A stretch of 42,127 nucleotides of DNA from Vitrella brassicaformis (lineage: Eukaryota; Sar; Vitrellaceae). The translations under genes were made by a program, and so were the position numbers. Every line of letters starts with the position of its first letter. The stretch's first letter is position 1. The notes below the pieces were generated by a model. That model was given only the letters and a program-made list of their open reading frames with translations, made no database searches and had not been told where the DNA came from. Below, piece after piece: positions 33,627-42,127 of this stretch. The stretch covers positions 1 to 42,127 of the forward strand of contig CDMY01000616.1 of assembly GCA_001179505.1 (NCBI GenBank). Reading direction: 5' to 3'.

Positions 33627-36520
33627 ATGTCGGATCTGACTCATCCCGCTGCTGATCTCAAGTGCCTCAAGTGCGGATCTGTTGGCCGGCGAGTCACATG
33701 CCAGCTGTGCGGCGAGATGCTCTACTGCTCAACACGCTGCCTTCGTGAAAATGAAGACGACCATGGGGAGCCGTGTGAGCTCTTCCGCACTCTGGTGAGG
33801 CCGGCCTTCGCCAACACCAACGTCGCCCGGCTGTTTATCGGGTTCCTGGAGATGACCGACTTCCATACCTGTCAGCTAGAGCGCGAGAAGGCTGCCATCG
33901 AGAAGTGCCTCACTAGCGTGAACGGCACAGGGGAGGCCTGTGGTGATCCGACCATTGCTGCAGCTGCATCTGCCGAGATCTCTGAGCCACAGGCTGGCGA
34001 AGTTGATCTGACATTGCGAGGGGCTGCTTTCGGCTCTTGCTTTGGCTTTCACGCTTGCGTGGTGGACGCGACATTCGGAGGCGGTGCAGGTGTTTCTGAG
34101 CTCCCGGCTCTTCGTTTTGTGCCCGTCCTTGACAAGGTCCCCCGTGTGGACTTGCTGCTGCAGTCGCTCGCCAAGGCGGCTGTGCGTGACCTGCAACGGG
34201 CCAAGCTGACGGTTCGGTTCGTCGCTTTCGACCCGCACTTTGAGCCCCAGAACCATTCGCGTCCCTACACACTGGACGGCGTGCCGGTCTTCTCCACCCC
34301 TGACGCCTGCCTGTTGTCTGCCTTGTTCCGCAGCGTTTCCAAGTCCTTCCCGCTCGACAAGTACACCGTGCCGGCGACAGCCTTCCTCAACTGCCCCCCC
34401 AGCTTTGCCGCCTCCATTGGGGCTGTTAAGTGGCCCCGCTTTGTGCGCCATGCGACAGCTGGTCTCCTGGTGCCTTCGCCAGGCGAGCAGTGGGTGGAGG
34501 ATTGGGTGCGGCGCTGTTTGTGGCAGCGACGGATGGACCTAGCGGTGCTGCTTGACGCCAAGGTTGACCAGGACATGGGCAAGCTCAAGGTAGGTAGGGA
34601 AGGAGAGGGCAAAAGAGGGAGGGGCCACCAACTGATATGAACGGCGTGTGTGTCCATTGATTTGCCCGTCTGTCTGCAGAGCAAGGGCAAGGCGATCGAT
34701 GAAAGCGTGCTGGTGGAGCAGCAGCTGGCCCGCCTGCAGAAGGACACTGTGGCCGACTTCATGCGCATCCTCGAGAGGCTCAGGACCGCCGAGCCCATGG
34801 ACATCCATGCCGTCCTCTACGGCACCAATCGACCACTCGGTAGGGCGGCTGCACTCACATGACACAACGTCTCTGACTCACACACAGCGAGGGTGGGTTC
34901 TGCGCCTTCTCGCCATCAGATGCTTCCTTTGCCAGCGGCGACCCAGGTGCTGCTGCCGAGGATGAGCAGGCTGTGTGCGAGCGGCTGGAAGAGGAGATCC
35001 GCCAGGCCAGCGACATGGCTTCGGTCATCACTCGGCTCAAGGAGTTCGAGAAGTCGATTAAGAGCGCACTCGCCGTCAACGTGGGCAGACACACAGGCAG
35101 ATGGCTGGTGGATGGATGGATGGAAGGATGGATGACATACCGGTGTCCCCTGTCTGTGTGTGTGTGCAGGACAATCAGGACCTTTTGGTGCTGGTCTATC
35201 AGCTGGACGTGTATCTGTCCAAGAATGTCGACTTTTACCACTGGGCAGATCTGCTCAAAGTATGGTCCATCGACCCCGGCACAATCACTCACGCTCCGTC
35301 CAACTCCCTCCCTCTCTGCTGCCTGTGCGCCCGTGTCATTCAGGAAAGCACAGGCCTCTGGCGGCTCATCTGCCTCAAGGTCAAGCAGTTCCCTAACAAA
35401 AAGGTCAGCAACACACGTCACGTCACAAAAGGCCATCGACAGTTGGTTGGCGTCAGGGCTTCCTTGTGTGTGTGTGTGGTCAGGTCAAGGAAGAGGCGTG
35501 CAACTTCACCGACAGCATACTGGAGGGATTGGAGTGTGCCCAGCAGATCGCCAACGGCCCTGCACCAAAGGCAAGCTGCCACACAAGGGCGACGCAGACA
35601 GACAGGCAGACACGATACACAGCCACACTCCCTGTCTGTCTGTCTGTCTGTCTGTGTCTGCACACGTGTGTTGTAATGTGTGTGTCAGCGGCCCAAGGTG
35701 TTCCTGGATCTGAACAGCGTGGATGGCAATGGTGGCGAGAGAGTGCGGCGTGTGGTCATCACCCTCTTCACAGACGTCAACCCCAAGGCCGCCAACAACT
35801 TCAGGTGCTACTGCACCGGGGAGAAGGGCGTCGGCACGGAAGGATACCCACTGCACTACAAACGTACATTAGTGACCGATAACACACACACATGCACACA
35901 CAGAGACACACACACAGACAGGCGCTGGAGGAACTTGTGTGTCTTCCTTAAGGTACCATCATCGGCTATGCTGTCAAGGGAACCGACCTGGTGGGCGGCT
36001 ATCTGTCTGACGGCAACTGGACTCACATGACCGACAGCATCTATGGCATGTACCACAGCAAATGGGACCACCGCCGCTCGCTCGTCGCCCCCGGCCGGCC
36101 GGGCGTGGTGTCGCTCATCGGTGAAGCCCCGCCTTCCAAGCGGACCAAGGGCGTCCGCGACTATAAACGGCACGGTAATTACGTCAGTCATCACATGCGT
36201 CACTTTCATGTCAGTCACGTTTCTCATGCATCCCCTCATCCCATGCAGGTGGTCGGTTCCTCATCAGCGTCTCATCGGCCAACTCGGTTCATGTGTACGA
36301 CACGGTGGTCGGGGTCATCGAGGACATCCAGACCATCGCCCACCTGCACAGCATCTCCCTGCTGACCAGGGACGACAGCAGCGCCACCAAGGACAATGGC
36401 AAAGTGGCGACGGACTACGACATGCAGACGGGGCCTCTGTCCTCAACGCCGCCTCTCATTGCACCGGTCATCATCCAGGACTGCGGCCAGCTGCCCGACT
36501 CCGGTGCAATGACTGACTGA
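33627..36520 (+). CDS. MYND zinc finger fused to a cyclophilin-like domain
   Basis: ATG 33627. Residues 13-51 form a MYND finger ([27 protein letters not shown] and C at the end). A central 350-residue region follows, then coiled coil ([20 protein letters not shown]), then a cyclophilin-like domain ([44 protein letters not shown], then [20 protein letters not shown], and [12 protein letters not shown] near the end). The fold-defining motifs are there, but the FHR and QGGD active-site positions read RT and KGTD, and the Trp/His positions near the end are not conserved, so isomerase activity is unlikely. Intron 35571-35688 has a GC donor. The join 34839/34888 needs one extra base to stay in frame. 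MYND fingers bind proline-rich peptides; a scaffold is the likely role. Confidence 0.8.
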
Positions 36521-36896
36521 TTTCGCTGCCTGCCTGCCGGCCGGTCTGCCGCAGCCAGCAAAGGATGGACGGATTGGTGGATGGATGGGTCTGTTGATTG
36601 ATTGATGTGCATCTGTCTGGCTGTCTGCCTGTCTGTCTGGCAGTTGTGCAGTTGGTTAACTCATGTGTGGGATCCATGCATGGCGTGAGTGCGAAGGGCT
36701 GGACGTATAGAGTTGAGAATGTCTGTACACTGAGGTCTCTCGACAGACAGACTACATCACATCGAATGTGTGTGTAAGGACATCAAACAAGCGGCGCGTC
36801 CACACCGCACCCCGCAACTAGTCTCCAGCCATCTATATAACACACTACTCCTCCCTCCCTCACCCGCCTCTCCCTCAGCTGAACGCAGCCGTCCCT
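36521..36896. other. Convergent intergenic region
   Basis: Tetranucleotide-rich (GCCT/GCCG near 36,527-36,545, TGGATGGA near 36,575, TGTC near 36,610-36,640). No gene seen. Confidence 0.6.
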
Positions 36897-39419
36897 CTAT
36901 CGCTCCAGTGTAAGTCTGGTGTCATCGGCCCTGACCACGACAAATGGCGACCCGGCGGATGCCAGCGCCTCATCCACAGCGCCATTGGCAGACGCCAAGT
37001 AGGCCGGGAAGTGACGCAGCAGGCCGAAATGCGCATTCTGCATGAGAGCAGTGAGAACCTCGCTGATTTCCACCTTCTTGAGCTCTGGTGTGTTGTTGAT
37101 GACGTCCATGATGAAGTCCATCTGCACGTTGCCGAATCGGTCGTGGACGCAGTAGGGGGTGCTCAAGGTCAGTTGCTTGATAGGCGGGAGGCGGGCGGCG
37201 AGCTCGGGTGTCGCAAAGAGGTGGTAGATGGGGGACCTGTGCAACAGGCCCGCCCCGACCGCACCAGCTGGTGGAACGGGCCATGTGTTGGGGAAGAATG
37301 CCAGCACCAGCTCGTCCACATGGCCGCTGGCGTCAAGACACTCGAGTGTCAGCTGCGCGAGGAGGCCGGGGGCGGCCTCACGGGGCGGCGGCTGGCCCGT
37401 GCCGTAGCTTGTGTCGTATCGGCTGGGGAAATCCGTGAGCGTGACGGTGATCTTCTCGAGTTGTCCCTTGGTCGCCGCGAGCAGCTCCCTCACCCCGCCC
37501 TCTCTGAGCAGGTGGAAGGACGGGAACTTGAAGAGAACACGCTTGCTCAGGGAGGGGAAGCGGCTGTACGGGACCGCTGGGACCGACGGCAGCACGCCGC
37601 TGGTGACGGGAACGGCGACAGACTCATGAATGGTCAGCTCGGTCAGCGACTCGAACACGTAGTCGCCGAAGCTGCCGCGGGCAGCCGCCGATGCCGTGCT
37701 CGACACCGCCTTGACCTCCATTGACTCGGCCACCCGAGCCATCTCGCGGACGATCTTCTTGGGCAGCACGTCGGAGGCCGTCAGGGGGAGACGCAGCAGG
37801 TTGTCGTCAAATTCAGAGGGGACATAGACGAGCAGCTTGAAGGGCCGCTGGGTGGGCTGCCTGTCGGCCATCTCGCCACTCGCATCGTTGTCATCGTCAG
37901 CTCTGGAAACCATGTTGGGGAAGAGGGGCGCCCTCCTCCCACCGCCCACAGGCGGCTCGCATGCAGCTGCCGCACTCGAAAACGAAGGGGCCGCGCCGCT
38001 GCTGCCCGCCTGGTGGTGTGGCTGGCTGATCACGTTGGTCATGATATGGTCCTCCCACGATGCGATGGGGATGGCCGTCACGTGGGTGTCGGCAGCCGAT
38101 ACGCCCACACCGGCAAAGCGTTGGATGGCCGTGTCAAGGGCTCGCAGGCTGGTGAGAATACCATCCGGCTCCATGCCCTCCACAGCAAAGTACACGCCGA
38201 GTGTGTCGATGCGGCCGTTGCGTCCGATGGCCCCCTTGGTCTCCAGCACACTCAGCAGCGGCTGCCAGTCCGAGTCGTCCGTCGTCAGAAGGATGCAGCC
38301 GAGCGAGGTCAGGTTGGCCAGGGAGGGGGCGGCCGACAGAGCTGATGGCAGGTAGTGAAGAGGGAGGTTTATCATGTGCAGGTGGGTGAGGTGGGGCGAC
38401 GCCCCGATCCACCTCATGACGTACTGGGGCGCAATGAGAATGCTGACGAACGTCTTGAGGCTGGGAAGGGACCATCGCCGATCATAGGCCGTGCCTTGCC
38501 ACAGCGCCCCACTCATCACCACCTCCCTCGAGCTTGCCGAAGGTGACCCTCGGCGGCCCGGGGCTGCTGTAGACGTTGGGCAGGTCGACGGGCGAGACGG
38601 GCTCGATTGTCGTCTTGTCCTCAAATCGACACTTCTTGAGCGATGCCGCCGAACCCTCCAGCATCTTGGCGTACACCGCCCGATGGCCGCGGGCACGATG
38701 GCGCCCCTCCGTCACCTCCTCGTTGTCGCCCACTACTTGCGCCGGCTCATCGTCCTCTTCTCGCCCGTCGTCACTGGCGGTGTCGTCGCCCGGCTGGTCC
38801 TCATGCCCTCGCGAGTAGACCTCTTCGTCTGTGGCGATGGCGGCCGTCTGCAGGTGGGTCAGCCGGCTCCGCCGCTGCCGCAGGACGGCCCGCGATGCTC
38901 TGCGCCACAGCTTGTGGGTGGCGGGGGTGATGATCAGATGGCGGATGACGAACGGCGAACGGCACGTGTCCTGCATGGTCTTGTTGACGAGAGCCAGACG
39001 GACGGCCTCGAGTGTGGCCATGTGGTCACACACATGGGCCAGCTTCTCTGGCTGAACGCCGCACAGCGATGCATTGGGCGGTGGAGCAGCCTGCTCACAA
39101 CAGCAGACAGACAGACAGACAGGTTCTTATGTGTGCTGAGCTTGATGCTGTGTGACGACTTATATACCAGCTGTCGTTGTCTGATGATCTCATTGGCGAT
39201 GGCCTGAGTCTCGGGGCTGCTGAAATCTGGAACACACACACGCATCGACACAACAGCAACGCATCATGAACACATTTCACGGCACATCTGTGCACGTGGC
39301 GTGCCTGCCATCATCTCCCCTGTCGTTTGCTCATGGCGCTGCTGATGCTCTTGATCCGCCTTGTGTGAAGCAGCGGCAGGCCGCAGGAAGCGACGGATGT
39401 CAGCTTGGCGGCGGGGCAT
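36897..39419 (-). CDS. 771-aa F-box/LRR-like protein, function unknown
   Basis: Four exons (39419-39305, 39226-39168, 39090-38513, 38460-36897) join in phase to 771 aa. The 52-nt intron 38512-38461 is the key join between two long frames. An N-terminal MPRRQADIRRFLRP segment resembles a PCNA-interacting motif (Q-x-x-I-x-x-F-L). The region LAHVCDHMATLEAVRLALVN followed by K looks like an F-box-type helix pair. The C-terminal 500 residues carry leucine-rich, LRR-like stretches (LTHLHMINLPLHYLPSALSA, LANLTSLGCILLTTDD, IKQLTLSTPYCVHD, LKKVEISEVLTALM). The first intron (39304-39227) has a GC donor. A substrate adaptor for a ubiquitin ligase is a possible but weakly supported role. Confidence 0.78.
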
Positions 39420-39722
39420 GGTGGAATGAAGTGGCCGACAAAAGCAGCGGGCGGTACAGCAAAGCTCAATTGTGGCTAGAAAGGCAGGAAGCCTGAGGAA
39501 GTGCCGTCTGGGCAGGAAGATCGGGAGGCCCAGCACCACCTGAAAAGGCTGGCTGCTGAGGAAATGATGTGTCGCCCGCAGATGGATAACCTGGGCTATA
39601 GCCTTACAGCCTAATTGGTTTCAACAATCAGGCGACACACCACCTTCGGTGTATGGGGGCGGTCGCTCTTACCCGATATACGAGTGCCCATTGACGAGTG
39701 CCGGCACGGCAGCAACTACGCT
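39420..39722. promoter_or_regulatory. Divergent spacer before the second MYND gene
   Basis: 303 bp between two divergent start codons; no separate gene seen. It must contain both 5' flanks. Confidence 0.4.
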
Positions 39723-41586
39723 ATGTCGAAACCTATTGACTATTCCAAGTGGAACCATCTGGATGACAGCAGCGATGACGAGGATCAAACTTGCCAACCG
39801 ACGTCCAAGACGCCAGGCAAGACGCCAGGCAGTCTGTCTGCCACTCACGTCGCCCAATGGACTCCCGGCGACGAATCACAGCCAACACGGCCCTCCACCA
39901 GCACCATATGCGGCCCTCCCGACACTCTCTGTCCCCCCGCGGCTCCCAGACTGACAGTCATCAGCCTCCGGCGTGCGCCACAGACCGTCGCGGCGTCCCG
40001 AAAGGCCAAGAAGGGCAAGACGCATTGCGGCGTACAAATGCCGATCACGTTCGAGGAGATGCCCGGGTGGATGGTGCGGAAGGATCCCGTCGCCCCTGAC
40101 GCAAGTGTCGAGGTCGAGAAGTGCATCGTGTGCCGCAAGCTGCCGCCGGCTGGGAGGGAGCACTTCATGGTGTGCAGCCGCTGTGTCCGGGAGGTCAGTC
40201 CGCATTACTGCGGCCAGGCGTGTTTGCGGCAGCACTTCGGCAGGGGACAGCACCTGCAGCACTTCTGCGAGACTGGGCGGTATCTGTACGACTCCATCCC
40301 TCTCCGTGGCAACTCGGCGGCCGTCAAGTATGTGCTGGGGTGGATGGACGAGGACACCTACATGAAGCTGCAGCGGCGGAAGCAGAAGGCGATTCTTGCC
40401 GAGATCGACAGCAACGGGGAGGCGGTGGTGAAGCTGACGGTGTGCGTCGAGAGCTACGGGACGAGCCGCGTCTACTGCGTCGTCTCGCTGACCAACGAGT
40501 CCCTCCCCGGACACGAAGACCGGACGCCGCCGCCTGACACGGGAGGGATGGTGTATCGCGAGCATGGCACCGTCATCTACTCGTCGTTCATCGTGGCCCC
40601 CGTCTCCACCGGTGGGCTGCTCCATCTGCAGCAGCTGAGCCCCGAGATGCGCGAGGTGATGCACGTCAAGGGCGTGGACGTGATGCAGAAGACGACTTAT
40701 GACCTGCTGAGCAGACAGCCGCCGCTCTTCCCCGCGCCATTGATCTGTGACACGGTCGACTCGGCCTTCTGGAGGGGGGAGAAATGCGCCCTGTCTGTGG
40801 ATGGAGAGGTCTTCCACTGGTACTTCCTGCCGCACGACGCACATGTGAGCGACACATGGGGAAGGAGAGAAACACAGACGGATGGGATTGATTGCTGCAT
40901 GTGGTGTGTGCAGGTGCTCACCACGTCGCTGAGGGACGCTGCAGGCCAGCTGTTTGGGCCGGTGGGGGAGGAAAGGATGACTGAGCTGCTTGCTGGCACA
41001 GCCGCCGCAATGTGCAAGCGGCTCATGGGCGTCAAGGCGTTCCTGAGTCGCGAGGAGTGGCGCAAGGCCATCGTGCAGGAGATCACCCAGAGGGCGGGCC
41101 TGCATGCCCTCTTCACACGGCTGTGCGGCCAACGCGCCACACAGGTGAGATCAGAGGAACAACACGAAGACACAGCACACAGTCACCTGTGGCTGAGTGA
41201 ACTCATCTCTCCCTCTCTCTCTGTGTGTGCAGAGGGATGTGTCGGTGGTCAGCGTCAAGACTGAGTACATCGAGACCGTACTCAGCCACATCGACGCCTT
41301 CCGCAAACAACTGGTCGACTATGCGAGAGACCTCAGGAGCCTCATCGGCACGGGCAACTCGCTCGCCGAGTTTGCCGACATGACCGCCGCCCAGATGCGG
41401 CAGATCGAGGAGGAGCTCTCGCGTGTAAGCTTTCCCCCTGCTATGGAGGAGAGAGTGGCCCGACACCGACAGCCGCTGCGCGACCCCTCGGTGCGCGAGA
41501 GGGTGGAGGGTGGGGTGGTGACGCTGGCGGATGGGAAACGAGTGACGGAGGCTGACCTGGCGCTGAGCGTACATGGGCTCATCTGA
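39723..41586 (+). CDS. MYND zinc-finger protein with DYSKW N-terminus
   Basis: Exons 39723-40844, 40914-41144 and 41233-41586 join in phase to 568 aa. The start MSKPIDYSKWNHLDDSSDDE resembles the Y-S-x-W-D/N-x-[IL]-x-x-S-D-D-E start of Cdc37 and of some other Hsp90/Hsp70 co-chaperones and algal MYND proteins. A MYND finger lies at about 134-178 (CIVCRKLP, VCSRCV, HYCGQACLRQHF, H and C). The middle part is an unknown alpha/beta domain (VVKLTVCVESYGTSRVYCVV), and the end is helical (DAFRKQLVDYARDLRSL). Only the DYSKW motif and the finger are recognised; a chaperone link is inference. A second MYND gene lies 6 kb upstream on the same strand, but outside the finger I see little similarity. Confidence 0.85.
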
Positions 41587-41881
41587 TCTCATCGGTGATC
41601 GTCTGATGGTATTTTTATCCATCTCTGTGGTTCGTGTGTGCACTGTCCTGCCGTGTCGTTTGTCGTCTGGTCTGCCTGGTGATCTTTATTTATCGTCGCC
41701 AATTGTCTGTGTGGCGTGATATGATGAGCGACTGGCGCGAGACGGTTTATGTGTTCGTGGAGCCGAGCAAATGGAAGACACGATGTGTATTTGACATAAA
41801 TTGATCACGAACACAGCAACGTAGTCGGGTCGCCATTGTCTGGATGCACTTGAAAAGCGAGTGAGCATGCTTACAATCATC
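41587..41881. other. Spacer before the right-edge paralogue
   Basis: AT-richer than the surroundings; no gene seen. Confidence 0.5.
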
Positions 41882-42127
41882 ATGCTCGCACTCACTCGAG
41901 AGAGTAGAGCAGTAGACTTTAAGAAGTCGGAAACAGACCCGTCCGCTAATTGCTACGATTACCAGCGCGGCCAGTGTATTCAGCTTATATTTCGCCAGGG
42001 GACGCTCTCGTGTCCGCAGGCACGCACAAACCTGACGAGACACGGGCGGCATGCAATGTCTCTCATCACTTTTCCTTGCATACGCAGGGGTATGAGAGGA
42101 CGTCTGGCGAGGAGTGCGTCAGAGAGC
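41882..42127 (+). CDS. Paralogue of the oocyst-wall-like gene, cut by the window edge
   Basis: Positions 41,954-42,127 match 12,054-11,881 of the wall-protein gene (opposite strand) with 7 substitutions in 174 bp, intron included. Coding: CYDYQRGQCIQLIFRQGTLS, then CPQ, a GC-AG intron at 42,020-42,087, then GYERTSGEECVRE. Of the five exonic changes four are synonymous and one is Glu to Asp. Left of the match the frame stays open to an ATG at 41,882 with unrelated sequence (LTRESRAVDFKKSETDPSAN), and there is no acceptor at the point where exon 7 of the other copy begins. It may be a real second gene with a different 5' part, or a truncated copy; the rest lies outside the window. Confidence 0.8.
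   Translation, partial: MLALTRESRAVDFKKSETDPSANCYDYQRGQCIQLIFRQGTLSCPQARTNLTRHGRHAMSLITFPCIRRGMRGRLARSASES

Noticed and set aside
36897-38696. 599-codon open frame starting at 38696
   Set aside because: Its first 75 or so codons overlap exon 3 and the 52-nt intron in another frame; the spliced model with exon 3 to exon 4 explains both frames.
39876-41132. 418-codon antisense frame to the second MYND gene
   Set aside because: Antisense shadow; the plus strand carries the MYND finger and phased exons.

Overview
The window is eukaryotic nuclear DNA. Genes are dense, on both strands, and cut by many short introns (about 50-120 nt). Codon use is GC-rich and intergenic DNA is full of TGTC/GACA, CA and ATCC microsatellites. 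The best guess is an alveolate, most likely a chromerid alga such as Vitrella: there is an oocyst-wall-like cysteine-rich secreted protein (a myzozoan family) and a CCCH-type zinc finger of the form common in alveolates. This assignment is inference; no rRNA or organelle marker is present. No prokaryotic operon, CRISPR array, tRNA or rRNA was seen.

Layout. 0-9 kb: a coiled-coil protein (+), TMEM18 (-) divergent from an FHA/coiled-coil protein (+), a small signal-bearing protein (-) and prefoldin subunit 2 (-). 9.3-11.1 kb: an ankyrin-repeat protein (+) with an apparent frame break. 11.7-17.1 kb: an oocyst-wall-like protein (-), a small membrane ORF (-) and a divergent subtilase-like protein (+). 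17.1-18.5 kb: microsatellite-rich spacer. 18.5-21.1 kb: a CCCH zinc-finger protein (-) divergent from a four-TM protein (+). 21.1-23.1 kb: gene-poor, with a perfect 19-bp hairpin and a 180-bp repeat present twice. 23.2-30.4 kb: MORN protein (+), a head-to-head pair of multi-pass membrane proteins, then endonuclease V (-); a 334-340 bp direct repeat copies the MORN/endonuclease V 3' junction on both sides of the membrane pair. 30.8-32.3 kb: GNAT acetyltransferase (+). 32.8-33.4 kb: small basic protein (-). 33.6-36.5 kb: MYND finger plus cyclophilin-like protein (+). 36.9-39.4 kb: 771-aa F-box/LRR-like protein (-). 39.7-41.6 kb: a second MYND protein (+). The right edge enters a 96%-identical paralogue of the oocyst-wall-like gene, in opposite orientation.

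Exon models were built by hand from GT-AG (and some GC-AG) borders and checked by codon phase. Those of TMEM18, PFDN2, ENDOV, the wall protein, the subtilase, the CCCH protein, the four-TM protein, GNAT, the 771-aa protein, the second MYND protein and the 106-aa protein close without conflict. Five other places seem to lack one base. Main points of interest: the duplicated junction around the membrane-gene pair, the wall-protein paralogue, recurrent GC-AG introns, two probable pseudo-enzymes (subtilase and cyclophilin), and the recurrent missing-base frame breaks.
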